This document shows, piece by piece, positions 26,342 to 39,933 of a DNA stretch of 64,000 bases. Numbering within the stretch: the first letter of the stretch is position 1; every line of letters starts with the position of its first letter. This DNA comes from Warburgia ugandensis (taxonomy: Eukaryota; Streptophyta; Magnoliopsida; Canellales; Canellaceae). Under the pieces are notes generated by a model. The model saw nothing but the letters and a program-made list of their open reading frames with translations. It ran no database searches and was not told the DNA's origin. The position numbers and the translations under genes are program-made. The DNA is taken from the NCBI GenBank assembly GCA_035236585.1, contig CP141126.1, positions 67,061,414 through 67,125,413 of the forward strand, in the 5' to 3' direction.

Positions 26342-29300
26342 TGCGATGACCTGTATTTTTGTAACACAGTTTGTAATACAATTTTCAAAGGTAGAGCCCT
26401 TAATGGTAAAAAAAATTTGCAAACAATATAGTGAAAATTCTTTTCTTTAAAATTTTTTTTTAACAAAACCCAAGCCTCACCTCAAGGTACATAATACACA
26501 TAGACATTTTGTATAAAATAAAATTATATTGAATACTAGGAATCATCTAGTAATTCACTCTTACACAGCCCCTGTATTACAATTACAATCTATTGTCCAA
26601 ATACAATCCAAAATTACAAAGTACATAACCAAATTATACAATCTTCAAGGGAAATACTTTGATCAGTCTTGCAGCTCTTGAATCTTGAAGCTTTATTTCC
26701 TTAAGTCTCCTTCATTGTATCTAAGATATTATAAACATTCAAACATTTACAATATCTCAGCAAGCTATGCTTGGTAGGGGATACAAAAATATACTACTTT
26801 ACTAATATAAGAATACATACCTCAGCCATTATTCTATCAGAGTTATCTACTCATGATTTATCTCAACATAGAGTATATACATTATTTATGTAGTCTAGGA
26901 TAAATCTGTTAAAATAGTGAAAATTGTTCAGAACTTGTTCCTTCCCCTGGCTCCCACTTAGGAGATCAATATTTAGCCAATTCTCATATGGGAATTTTCT
27001 TTCCAGGAACTTAAGTAGTGGCATCTCATCATGCCATGACATTACACTATGCCTACCATATGTGCATCATAATGCAAAAAACTTCAGGACTACTATGCCG
27101 CAGTTTAAATCCGTACAGCATGCCCAGATAACTGCATGATCATCCACTAATACCAATTGTGGAAATAACAAATCCATGCCCGCATGGGGGGGACCACAGC
27201 TATCACAGTGGTAGCCTTCCCATGATTGCCCCACCCAACATTTAGCCTCTCTTTGGGCATGGTATCCATTATATAAATTTCAGGAAGCGGGTGGCCAAAC
27301 CCTCATAACTTCCCTATCATAGCATCCCCAATCCTAGTACTGTGTAAAACAAAATCATAAGCCACCATGCTTGTATATAAAATACATTGTACATATCAGA
27401 CGACATGTCTGTTTAACTAAGGCTAGAATATTTTCTATGCCCTATTCTTAAGGTTTCCTTAGTCTACACATCTCATTACTTTCACCTCATTTGATTAGAT
27501 CATTAGATTGGATCAGTTGAATTAGATCATGGAGTTGGTTTACTCAGTTGGATCATTATCATGCTAAGGTACCAAATATACTTATATCATGAAGGTTTAT
27601 AATTCTAGACAGAAGATCATGTATGTATACACATGAATCCTTAATACATTCTTGTACATCCACCTACCTCAAAGTGGTATCATGGTCTTAATTCATACAT
27701 CTCAAGTGGTATTCACTCCACATTACCATCATGGTCTTGATTCATACATCTGTCAAACCATACATATCAAGTTATTCCTCTATACAAGTATTCTTTCTTC
27801 ATGTATTCCTATAAGGGGTCCCTAATTTTCCTTAAATCATGTTTGATCAAGGGTTTGGATTCTCTATCTATATTTTTCTACATACACATACATAATACAA
27901 TACAACATTAGTATTCTTATTGTTTTTTATCATTCAAGATCCTTTGGATCTTGTTTGATCATCCTTATCTTATAATTTTTATTAGGATTAGATGATTTAC
28001 AAACCTTTTATGCTCTTATTATTATTACTCAACCAGTTAATGTTTTACTAGTTGAGGATAGCTTATTTCATCCTAAGTTTAGACAGCTCCTCTTATGTCA
28101 AATTGGCTAAGGCTTACTAGCCAAATGGTTGAACACAAAGTGGTTACTTCAATCCTCATGTAAGGAGGCATTTAGACCTCATAAACGTCAATGAAAGGTG
28201 GGGGAAGAGGGAGGCTCTATTAGAGAACCCCCTTAACCACCATGTTCATTATCCACTAGGGTGACCTTAACTCAACCTTTCATAAGGTTCCTATGAGCAT
28301 TTTAACCATAAGTACTCTTTCTAATTGATTTCAATTAAATCCACGAACATTTAAAATGTCATTCATGGAGTTTTATTATTCTCCTATTTTGGGCCAAAAA
28401 ATTTATATTCCTTATATGATCCTACTAACTATGTCCCTTACTATCATTAAGTCCATGTCATTCATTCCATGTAATTGTTCTTCAATTCTATTGTCATTTA
28501 ATTATATTTTCAATGTAATTTTCATAACATAAGCATAAATAAATAAATAAGTCTAAGAATTTAAATATACTTAGAAATAAAAAAGACAATTATACTAACA
28601 TTCCATAATTTAAATAAAACTTTAACATGCCATAACTATTCATCATGATCCAACGATCATAGTTGATTCTTATTCATTTTTTATTTCGTTTAGGGTTTAG
28701 ATCTTGATCTTTCATTTTCCTTTAGATCTAATACATTTTCTTAATTTGATTTCATCATTAGATCATTGATGCATCTCATCAAATGATCTGATCCTTCTTG
28801 ATCCAACCGATTAAGAAGATTTTAAGTCATTTTATCCAATTTAAGGGCATAGATCTTAATTTATCCCAAATCATCATCATCAAGTCCATCAATCCATATG
28901 ATATTAACTTCATACCATCCTCCAACTACATCCACACTATCAAATCATCCTTGATCAACTTGATCAAGGAGATTACCATTCCTTTTTATGGATTTTACTA
29001 CTTTTAAGGCTAAATCTCTTAAGTAAACATATACCAGTTACTTCTAGCCATTGATTCCATGTCTCAAAATCACAAGATCACCAGTGGATCAAAATTATAG
29101 AGTTTGATCATTCCAAATTTTACTAATCATAAGAATTAGTAATATTTTATTTATTAACAGAATTTTACATGCATAAAAGCATAAATTTTCTAAGTTCAGT
29201 AGATTCTACTCATCAAGAGGAATCCAACCCAACTTTTCGATCTCAAGTTGGAGTTAAATTGAGATCAGAATTGGGATTTTAAGATTTCAGCCCGTTTTAA

Positions 29301-31219
29301 GGGCTAATATTGAATCTTACTGTTTCTTTTAAATTTCTTGATCTAGATATATGGAAATTTTATTGTGATCATGATCCATAGGTTTTTTATACCTCCTAAA
29401 GCCATCTATTGGTTCAGATTTTTATTTTCAAGTCATCTGGATCATGATCCACTACCTTTGGTATGAATTTTACTAATTATCACAAGTTAATACAATTGAA
29501 AACACAGATCTTATGAGTTCAATAACTTCTACAAGTGACATGGATTACATAGAAACTTTCTAATCTAAATTCAGAGCTAAATTGAGCTCTTAATTGAAAA
29601 TTTAAGGTTTCAATTCAAAATTGGATGACCCAAATCAAATCTGGGCTTACAGCTGCAAGCATGACCAATGGCCCACTCCCGTTACCGCCTATTCCAAGTA
29701 GTAGGGTGGAGGTGACTGGCTATAGGTGAGACAGTCCAAATCTGGACCATCAGATCACCCATCACCGGATCTCCTCCATTCTTTACATCTAGCTGTCCAT
29801 ATTTCATCTCATGGGGTGTTGGGGCCCTAGGAATCCATCCAATAGCTCAAAAGTTTCATTTGAGCCGTCCAAGATGGTGGATCTCAACCCTATTGCCGGA
29901 TCCATCATTCCCGATGGATCAACGGCTAGGGAGATCTCCTGGAGGCTAGAAAACACAACATAAATGCTGAAACGGAAAGAGGGGAGGGAGATGCACCTAC
30001 TTGTGCCGGTCTAATAAAGAGAGGGTCACCAGAGAAGAAGAATTTAAAATGGAGAAAATATAAGAAACCCTAGATGCCAAAAAATATACAAATGTTGATT
30101 CCTTCGTCGCCGTTGCCGGAGATGGAGTGACACCTTGGGGCTTTTGTAGATCACCTCTCCCTGAAGCATTTCAACAATTCTAGATCGTGTTTTAATGCTC
30201 AAATTGGCTGGAATAAGTAGGATCGACTACTGGAGACTGTACCCAGTACCGTTCTTATCTTCATTTTGATTTTCCTAATGATCCAAGAGGTGGATCATAC
30301 AAATTTCTTAGGGCTTTTATAGATCACCTTAGTCCAAACAGATCCAATTGTTAAGATTGAAAGTTAACGGCTGGAAATGGATGGCTAATTCAAATCAGGT
30401 TTCCTAGGTGGAAACCCTGGTTCATCGGGGACAATGCATCCCTGGACACTCCTCGATAACAAACATGAATTATCTATCGGGTGCGTCTATGGACACTCTC
30501 CCAGGGAAAGTGAGAGAAAGAGGGAAGAAAAAAAGAATTTGGGGAAGACTGGGGAGGATTTTGGAGCTGGTATTTTAGGGCATTGTAGAGGACCTCATGA
30601 AGAATGTTAGGAGAATTTTTTTTTGGGAATTTTATGAGCTATTTATAGGGATTTTTTTTAATTTTCCATGATTACATGTAATTATCATGTTCCATTCTTT
30701 TTATTATTCAATGTTCATTGGATTCCCACTACCACCTCCTTCTCCACTAGTAGGTGGTAGTGGTTTAACTCATGATTAGATGTTTTCTAGCAATTGAATT
30801 CCTTTGTGGGTCCCTTGTGGGCCCCACAGGTGTGAAAAGACCATTTTGCCCTTTTAATTTCAAAAATAGAGAAAAATAGTGTTTATTCCCATGAACTCAG
30901 AATTGAGTGTACTTAGTGGCATTAGATTCATATTTCTAAGTACATTCCAAATTTTTATGTCTTAGGTCTTGGTTCTAAGTAAAATTACTATTTTACCCTT
31001 TTGTTCATAAAAATGTAGAAAAGTAAGGATTTTTCATCCAAATTCAGAATTTGTCGTACTTACAGTCATTCTGAAGGGTTCATTGAGTATGTTTTCAATT
31101 ATACATGTCTTATCCTTTGATTGTACTTCTATGAGAAGTGAATTTTTAATAACCCTAATATTCCAGCCTAGTTTTTCTTTGAAATTCTCAATTTCATTAC
31201 AGAAGTTAGGGGCGTTACA
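26342..31219 (-). mobile_element. Family B solo LTR, 4.9 kb
   Basis: 4,878 bp, flanked by a perfect CTACA duplication (26337-26341 and 31220-31224). On the minus strand it reads TGTAACGCCCC...GGTCATCGCA, so the ends are TG...CA. A single copy with its own target duplication and no PBS, polypurine tract or coding region is best read as a solo LTR left by LTR-LTR recombination. The length is exceptional. A TATA box (minus-strand CTATAAATAG, 30639-30648) leaves a U3 of about 570 bp and an R-U5 of about 4.3 kb. The left part aligns with 61597-64000. The ends and the 5-bp duplication suggest Ty3/gypsy; the lineage is uncertain. Open frames inside it are short. Confidence 0.85.
30639..30648 (-). 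promoter_or_regulatory. Putative TATA box of the family B LTR
   Basis: CTATAAATAG on the minus strand, about 570 bp inside the U3 end of the LTR. The position agrees with TATA boxes of the family A copies. Confidence 0.55.
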
Positions 31220-32893
31220 CTACAACTAGCATATTTCAAGCAATAATTTGCATGGCTTTTTGAATGAAACATCAAAATATAATACATGGGTCTTCTTAGA
31301 CTCAATGTATTCTATCTAGAATGATATATCTCAAGCACTTATAAGCATTGAAGAAGTAGAAAATTAGGAACTTATATAGTAAAAAATGCATGGTCACGTT
31401 ACCATTCAAAAGGATATTCAAACACTGCCTTTTTTGAATAAAACATCAATATCTAAAATGTGGGTCTTCCTAGAATAAATGCATTTTATCTCAAATGATC
31501 AATTTCAAGCATTTAAGAAGCAAAAAATTAGGAGGGTATAGAGTAACAAACGACTAGCAATATTTCCATTAAAATGCATACTTAAAGCAACAATTTGGAT
31601 GCCTTTTTGAGTGAAACTTCAAAATCTAAAACATGAGTCTTCCTAGACTCAATGTATTCTATCTAGAATGATTAATTTCAAGCATTAACAAGGATTAAAG
31701 AAGCAGACAATTCAGAACATATATAGGAAAAAACGAATGGTAATGTTAGCATTCAAACGCATATTCAAGCAACAATTTGCATGGCTTTTTGAATGAAACT
31801 TCAAAATCTAAAACATGGGCCTTCTTACAATCAATGTATTCTATTTGGAATGATTAATTTTAACCAATTAAAACCATTAAAAAAATAAAAATCAGGAACA
31901 TATAGAGAGAAAAAACACATGGTAATGTTACCATTTGAATGCATATTCAAGCAACAATTTGCCTACCATTTTTAATTAAATATGTAAATCTAAAATATAA
32001 GTCTTCTAAACTCAATATATTCTAACTAGAATGACTAATATTGGGAATTTATAAGCATTAAAGAAGCAAAATATCTGGAACATATATAATAAAAAATGCA
32101 TGTATATCTTACCATTAAAATTCATATTCAAGTAACAATTTGCATGCCTTTTTGAATGAAACTTCAAAATCTAAAACATGGGTCTTCATAAACTCAATAT
32201 GTTCTATATAGAGTGATCAATTTTAAGCATTTACAAGCAATAAAGAAGCAGAAAATCAAGAACATATATGGTAAAAAAGGGATGGCAACGTGACCATTCA
32301 AACACATATTCAAGCAACAATTTGCATGCCTATTTGAATTGAACATCAAAGTCTAAAATGTGGGCCTTCTTAAACTCAATGTATTCTATCTAGAATGAAA
32401 AAATTCCAGCATTTACAAGCATTAAAGAAGCAAAAAATTAAGATCATATATAGTAAAAAATGCATCGTAATGTTACCATTCAAACTCATATTACAACTAG
32501 TATACAGCATGCAACAATTTGCATGCCATTTTTAATGAAATTTCACAAGTTAAACATGGGACTTCTTAGACCTAATGCATTCTATCTAGAATGATCAATT
32601 TCAAGCAACAATTTGCATGCCTTTTTTAATGAAACTTCAAAATCTAAAACATATGTCTTCTTAGACTCAATGTATTCTATCTAGAATGATCAATTTCTAG
32701 CATTTACAAGCAGAAAATTGGGAACATGTATAGTAAAAAATGCATGGTATTATTATCATTCAAATGCATATTACAGTAGGCATACTTCAAGCAACAATTT
32801 GCAAGCCTTTTCGTGAAACTTAAAAATCTAAAACATAGGACTTCTTAGACTCAATGTATTCAATCTAGAATGATCAATTTCTAGCATTTAAAA
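31220..32893 (+). repeat. Satellite array, segment 4
   Basis: About nine monomers in the same orientation, starting with the CTACA duplication of the family B LTR and ending with TAAAA before the family A LTR. Small internal deletions occur, for example near 31430. No gene is seen. Confidence 0.94.
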
Positions 32894-35800
32894 TGTGACG
32901 ACCTAGGTTTTCACATGCATTTTTAAATGCAAAACTAATTCGTAATGTGGGATCGATCCCTATTTGAAAACAAATTTTATAAAAACAATGCAATGCAACG
33001 AAAAAATCTCTTATTTTAATTTCACTTTGAAAACCCCGAGTGTCATTTGCTTTCAAGATGAATGAAGTAGTTTTGAAAATTATGCTAATCATAAATGTTT
33101 TCCCAAGTCTATCTAGTCATAGCTCACAATCCAACTATAGTAATTACATATACATGTCCAAAGGGTAGATTATATACTTACATTTATACTTGTCTTCTCT
33201 TCATTCACTTGATCATAGCACTAACATTCTCTGATGCTTCTTCTAATCCTGTGTATAGCTAATCTATAAAAATAATATATTTGGGTGAGTATTTCTCATA
33301 CTCAGTAGATGATCTGATACCACTATTTTGAAAACAAGGCATGCAACATGCATGGTTTCAAAAGAGGCTTTCCATGTAAAACATCATGCAATTTCCTTTT
33401 TGTGTAACATGCATAAAACCATACGCTCATTTACACAATATCAACCATGGAAGCTTTTATCAAAATCCAAAAATCAACAATATAACTATGGACTTTATTG
33501 AAATCCAGTATGCAATAATATAAAGATGACTAAAATGATAAAGTAGTAATCGATCAGCCCATGTAAGAAAATCTTGGCAAACACATCAAACCAACAAGTC
33601 AAATATAATAATCATGAAACTATTAAAATAGTAATCATTCAAAGCAAATGATAGCATCCCTATAGATATCATGCACATGGTCTTTCAGTTTTGTTCCCAC
33701 TGCAGGCTGCCTCATTTGGCAATCTGCCCATTTGGATCTCAAGCTGATGGGTCGGTAAACACTTCAAACTAACTGGTCACAAGTACTCGTCTACGACCAT
33801 CTCAATGCATATCGATAAAACTGAAATCATAGGGCCAACTATGCTCACGATCAGCACACAGCTAGAATCATGTGTCTCCGATATTTAGAGACAACCCACC
33901 ATAGCACTCCATGGAGACTATGGATATGTCCCCGAAAGGGTGCTGTAAACACCTGCAGTGGTCATCCCTGTTTACCACAGCAGTCAAGGAAGGGACAATG
34001 CCATTTTAGAAGTGATACCATCCACTTTTTGTGGTAGAGGCTGGGAGGCCAACCCTATACATAATAACCTCTCAGCATGGTGCCCACCAGGCTCAATAGC
34101 CCAAAAGCATATATAATTAATCCAAATCTCAATCATCGTAAATCATGCAATCTATGCAATTCTTTTCAAAACATGCGAGCAATGCATATAAATATGCATA
34201 TATTCAAAATCTCAATCATCACAAATCATGTCATTTATCCAACTAGTTCTAGAACATTGCATGCAAGATCATAAGGAAAATCTACATACTCATTATGATA
34301 ATATCATATTGCAAAAAGCATACTAAACATGATCATCAGGATTAAATTAAATCAATTAGAGTTTGGAGATGCATTTGAAAACTTAGCAGTATCAAACTGC
34401 CTGCCTCGATATCTCTTGAATCGCGTTCTTCATTACTCAACCTTGAGTCACTTTTGTGATACCCTGGATATTAATTAATAACAAGGATTCAAGTATCATT
34501 TTTCATCCTTTATAGATTACTAATTAGATTTATAGATTAACGGCTAGATCTACCTTATAGGATCATAGATCCTTGCTTAATGCATTTCCAGGCTAGATCT
34601 CATGTATAGATCTAACGTTTAATGGTTAGATCTCATAGATCTCCTATCCTGATGTTTAGCACAGGTCTGTACTTGATTTGAACTATCAGATCTATAATTC
34701 AAGGATGTGTACATATAATTTGGGGTTGATCTTGAGCTACTACTCTTCTAACGCCTCTAATGGGTCCATTCATGAGATCTAATCATCTTTGATGTTGTAA
34801 ATCTACTAGATTTCTATAGTTTTTAGGCTATAGTCATAATAAATAGTCCTCTAATCCTAACTTTTGTAGTTTCATTAGGTCTGTGTCATTAATATGAATG
34901 CAATGGTTCTTTTGGATCATCGATTGGAGTAATATAGCCTCCTTAATTGCATTTTTAGTGTCACAAATCAACAGGTCCATACCAGGCCCGCGCGTCATGG
35001 TTCCAAGGACTCGTGTGCGGCCTGGTCGACTCGAGACCGTGCTCACACACTTGTGCATGCCCAAATGATGCCCCAGGGTTCACGTCCTAGATAGCATCGC
35101 ACGGATCAATGTGGACTGTCCAACCATCCCAACTCGGATCAATGCTCAGGATGCCATGATGCATGGACTGTCCTGGGTTTTCTGGGGTTTTGGGGCCCAC
35201 AAACACCTTAGGAGGCTCAAATCTCACATCTGAGCTTCCCAAGTGGTGGATCTGGAACAGATCCACCATCCACTAGTTTCACTGGCGATCTGTCGCTTAG
35301 TGAGACCAGATCCAGCCAAAAATGGAGGGGAAATGGAGGGGAAGAAGAGAGGGAAGGAGAGGGGAGAAGGATTGTACCTAGGAGCCCCCCATGGACCCCC
35401 GATTGAAGCTTCGATCATGGTTGAAAACCCTCATTGTCGGAATGCAGAGAGAGGGATTTGGGATGAAGAAAACACGTTGAGGGAAGAAGGGAAAGGGGGG
35501 AATTTATAGGAGAGGGAGGCGGTGTCGTCCCATGGTGGTGCCACCATTTCTTCTAGCACCATACTACAAAGGCAGTGCAGGCGCATCGGCTGGAAGAAGG
35601 AAACGACGAGGAAGAAGGGGGTCTCATTAGTAAAATGACCCCTGTGTTTTTCGTCCTTGGGCTTTGTAATTTCATCTTACAAAAATGCCCTTCATCTTCA
35701 AAAGCCTATAACTTGGTCATACGAACTCCATTTTTAGTGTTCTTTGAGGCATTGGATTCCATTTCAAGCGTAGAATCTAATGATGTGGATATTTCTCAAA

Positions 35801-35987
35801 ATTTCCTTTGTTTCATAGGTAAATTAAAATAAAACATCCAACCATCTATTAATATGATTAAATATTCATTAATCTCCAAAATTTTCCCAAAATAAACAAG
35901 CTATAACTAATTAGCACATGGAAACCATTATGATTGATCGTGGTTATAAAAGTGATATAATAATATTGAAAATTTTGAGTCATTACA
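32894..35987 (-). mobile_element. Family A solo LTR (subfamily A1)
   Basis: 3,094 bp; minus strand TGTAATGACTC...GGTCGTCACA. The flanks are TAAAA and TACCA; each differs by one base from TACAA, the satellite consensus at that spot, so the target duplication has probably decayed. There is no internal region, hence solo. Parts: U3 with the CATAACTTGGTCATACGAAC motif (about 35700), a TATA-like box (35501-35509), then a long R-U5. Within this lie one unit of the roughly 57-bp repeat found four times in the 44579 copy (near 33690-33735) and a 19-nt hairpin (33286-33304). Fossil, older than A2. Confidence 0.85.
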
Positions 35988-37236
35988 TACCAGTAGTAAA
36001 GAAGCAGAAAATCAGGAACATATATAGTAAAAAATGCATGGTAGTGTTACTATTCAAAAACATATTCAAGTAACAATTTGCATACCATCTTGAAATCAAC
36101 ATTAAAATATAAAACAAGGGTCTCCTAAAAATCAATGTATTCTATTTAGAATGAACAATATCAAGCATTTACAAGAATTAAAGAAGCAAACAATAAGGAA
36201 CTTATATAATAAAAATGCATAGAATGTTACCATTCAAATGCATATTAAAGGAAATTTTTGAATGCCTTTTTTAATGAAACTTCAAAATTTAAAACATGGG
36301 TCTTCTTAGAATTGATGTATTCTATCTAAAATGATCAATTTCAAGCACTTACAAGCATTAAAGTAGTAGAAAATTAGGAACATAAATAGTAAAAAATGCA
36401 CAGTAATGTTACCATTCGAACGCATATTCAAGAAACAATTTCCATGCCTTTTTGAGTGAAACTTCAAAATCTAAAACATGGGCCTTCTTAGACTCAATGT
36501 ATTTTATCTAGAATGTTCAATTTCAAGCATTTACAAGCATTAAAGAAGTAGAAAATAGGAACATATATTGTAAAAAATGCTTGGTCATGTTTCCATTCAA
36601 ATGCATATTTCAAGAAACAATTTGCATACCTTTTGAATGAAACTTTAAAATCTAAAACATGGATCTTCTTAGATTCAATGTGTTCTATCTAGAATGATTA
36701 GTTTCAAGCATCTACAAGAATTGAAGAAGCAGAAATTCAGGAACATATATAGCTAAAACTCATGGTAATGTTACCATTCAAACACATTCAAGTAACAATT
36801 TGCACACCTTTTTGAATTAAACATCAATCTAGAATAAAAAATTTCCAACATTTATAAGCATTAAAGAAGCATAAAATCAAGATATCATACAGGAAAAAAT
36901 GAATGGTAATGTAACCATTCAAATGTGTATTACAACAAGCATATTTCAAGCAACAATTTGCATGACTTTTTTAATGAAACTTTCAAATCTAAAACTTGTG
37001 TCTTCTTAGACTCAATGTATTCTATCTTGAATGATTAATTTCAAGAATTTACAATCATTAAAGAAGTAAAAAGTCAGGAACATATATAGTAAAACACACA
37101 TGGTAATATTACCATTCAAATGCATATTCAAGCAATAATTTTCATATCTTATTTAAATAAATATCAAAATCAAAACGTGGGTCTTCCTAAACTCAATGTA
37201 TTCTATTGAGAATGAAAAATTTCTAGCATTTACAAG
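35988..37236 (+). repeat. Satellite array, segment 5
   Basis: About seven monomers between two family A LTRs. It ends with ACAAG (37232-37236), the left target duplication of the next LTR. No gene is seen. Confidence 0.94.
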
Positions 37237-39142
37237 TGTGACGACCCGGGTTTCATATGATGCAAATTTCATAAAAAGGCGAGATCTCTTGCTTTAGAAA
37301 TATGAAATGCATGAAAATATTTTGTTTTGGAAAGCAATCTTTCATATAAAACCCCAAGTGTCAAAACACATTTTCAAATCATATATCCATGACATAGTTA
37401 TAAATCAACTCTATTCCCAAGAAAGTGTTAGTCACAGCCCCAGCTACAAAGAGTAACTATAATCAAGTAACATTCACTAAAAGATAAGGTGGGGGTTTAC
37501 TTACTTGTACTTAATTTGGATGTTCTCTGTCACGGGCATATCCTATCCTTAAGTGTTTACTTGTATCTGAAAAATGTTAAGGATTGGGTGAGTATACACT
37601 ATACTCAATAGGAGTCTATCACTACTAGTTTTACAATGCATGCTATGTTTTAAACCATATGTTCTTTAAACCATGTGCATGTTTGGACACTCATGTTCAA
37701 TATCGATATTAAAAGTCATTGTCAAAATAGAATACTGATGACTTAAAGAATCACATAATCTAAGTAAAAAATAACATAGATATCATAAACATATACTATG
37801 ATATGCATAAGATGCTCAACTAAATCCAACTCATGGATCTATGGTCGACCATACTCATGTCATGCCATATGCATGCAAGTAAATCCTCATTAACATAGGG
37901 CACACTATGCCCACGACCTCAACGCCGTGTGGTCCTCGGGTACCTAGGGACTCTCGGTCATAGCCTCCACAGGGCATATGACACTTCGACGGGTGTCATG
38001 ACACCTCCAATGGTAGTCCTCATTTACCATAGCAATCGAAGTGAGGACAAGCCTTTTTGGTGTGGTACCCTTTCCACCTATAGTGGTTGAGGCTAGTAGG
38101 CCACCCCAAACCTCTTGGCATAGCGTCCACGAGCTTACTAGCCCAAATCATATACTATCAAGCAGGCAAGAACCTTTTTTTCAAAACATGTCTATGCATG
38201 TATCATGCAGACAAGAATCCTTTTTCAAAACATGTCTATGCATGTAACACATGTCTTGGAAATATATGAGCAATGTATCTTTCATATGCATGCTAAGTTC
38301 ATTTATGAAATCAATTCATGCTAAACAGGTCATGTGCATAAGGATGGAACATAAGTTTATATGATATATGCATAAAGACAGGACATGCAACTTAGAAACT
38401 TAAAACATGCATTAGAAAAGCAACCATGACTCAAAACATGCATTCTCAAAGCATCATGGGTTCTTTTTAAAAGTCCAGTAGCGATAGGACACCTACCTAG
38501 TTTGATCGCGCTAGTCCCCTTGTCCCCGTACATTGCTGGACATGGTTTAGGGGAAAAAGGTTAGCTTGGCCTATTTCTATAGCTTCTAGAACAGTTTACC
38601 TCACTACTTAGGCATTAAGGGTTCATTCTCATGCCTAAGGGCCTCCTAAGGTCCCTAATTGGGCCTGGGTATAGTCAAGTTTGTAAAGGTTTAGTGGCCC
38701 CGCACAACTATCATGGTTTAAGGGTCATGCTAGCCTTAGATAGGGTCTTGATCAAGTATTTTATGGTTTGGGTTGTTCGCGCCGTCGATACGGACATAAC
38801 GCCTCTCATGGCACCTCAATCAGAGTCCTATAACTCAAGTTATGGGTATTTTAGTGTTAAGAATACATAGAAGGCCCAAAACGGGCCCTGCATCACTGCG
38901 GTCGCACTCTCCCAGGCATCACCAGGCTGCGCGTTCCGCTTACGTGGAACGTGCGGCGTCACCGTCGCAGCCCCACACGAGGCGGGCGCCCGAGACACTA
39001 ACGCGTCTTGCATTTATGGCGTGCGCCCCTCAAGGCATATCCGCCAACGCACCGGGCCTCTGCCCCTTTTCTCATTTGCGAGCGCATCCATGGACGCACC
39101 TGTCGGTTTCCCTTTAATGTACTGGGTGTGTTTTGGTTCTGT

Positions 39143-39304
39143 GGTGACCTAGGCGTCCTCGGGACGCCCTGGTTCGACCCTGTATAACCAGAATGCCCCA
39201 AGCACCTACCCTGGGTCTGTTGTGGTGACCTGGGCATCCTCGGGATGTCCTGGTTTGACCCTGTCGAACCAGAACGCCCCAGGCACCTGCCCTGGGTCTG
39301 TTGT
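39143..39304 (-). repeat. Two tandem 81-bp units in an A2 LTR
   Basis: The unit begins GGTGACCT at 39143 and again at 39224. Each unit contains a potential hairpin: GGCGTCC-TCG-GGACGCC at 39152-39168, and GGCATCC-TCG-GGATGTC in the second unit. The A2 LTRs at 46721 and 52794 have a single equivalent unit. Confidence 0.8.
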
Positions 39305-39509
39305 GGCTCCCTAGAGCCCCATTTTGCATGGTTTCTCATGCAAAAACTTAAGGACATTCAACCTAAGACTGAGGGGGAGATGGGTTTGGAGTTGTTTAAG
39401 GCGTACCTGGTTCGTGGCTGGGTATTTTTTACTGTTTCTCCTCTTGCCTGCAACTCCAAGATTGGTTTTTCCCAAGGTTTTGGGCTGCCATTGGAGGCGC
39501 CCAAGAGCT

Positions 39510-39519
39510 CTATTTATAG
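39510..39519 (-). promoter_or_regulatory. Putative TATA box of A2 solo LTR
   Basis: CTATAAATAG on the minus strand, about 420 bp inside the LTR start. The same box lies at the equivalent position in both LTRs of the nested A2 element. Confidence 0.6.
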
Positions 39520-39933
39520 AGCTTAAGGAGGGTTCTAGAGGGGGGTTTCCATCGCTATGGAATGGTGGTGGAGAAACCTCCAGAATGGCGATGGTTTCCC
39601 CTGCACACAGACATTCTAGAATGTTGGTGATGCAGTATGTTTGGGAAGAAGGGGGTGCCAGTATCAAAACGGGTCCCTGTTTTCTCAGGCCAATTCGTTT
39701 TAAATTTAATTACAATTTTTCCCTTAAACTTCAAAGGGTCATAACTTGCTCATTTAACTCCGTTTTGGGTGATTATGGTCTTGTTGGATTCCTTTTTCTG
39801 AGACGCACCTAAGGGTACCATTCTAAGGACCAAATTTCTTGGTCTAGTTAGGGTGAACAGTGAAATGACCAAAATACCCTTATCTCAAAAAGTGAACATG
39901 GGATTTCAAGGTTACAAAAATGGAGTCATTACA

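Larger units (their letters stand above)
37237..39933 (-). mobile_element. Family A solo LTR (subfamily A2)
   Basis: 2,697 bp with a perfect ACAAG duplication (37232-37236 and 39934-39938). On the minus strand it reads TGTAATGACTCC...CGGGTCGTCACA. It is close in layout to the LTRs of the complete A2 element: a TATA box at 39510-39519, a GC-rich, CpG-rich leader (about 38880-39320) and a 19-nt hairpin (37589-37607). The leader holds two tandem 81-bp units (39143-39304) where the nested element has one. There is no internal region, so it is a solo LTR. Open frames across the GC-rich part lie on the antisense strand and look fortuitous. Confidence 0.9.

Noticed and set aside
26342-31219. A host gene with introns in this long unique-looking stretch.
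   Set aside because: TG...CA ends, a perfect CTACA duplication and a second copy at 61597 show that it is an LTR; no coding exons are recognisable.
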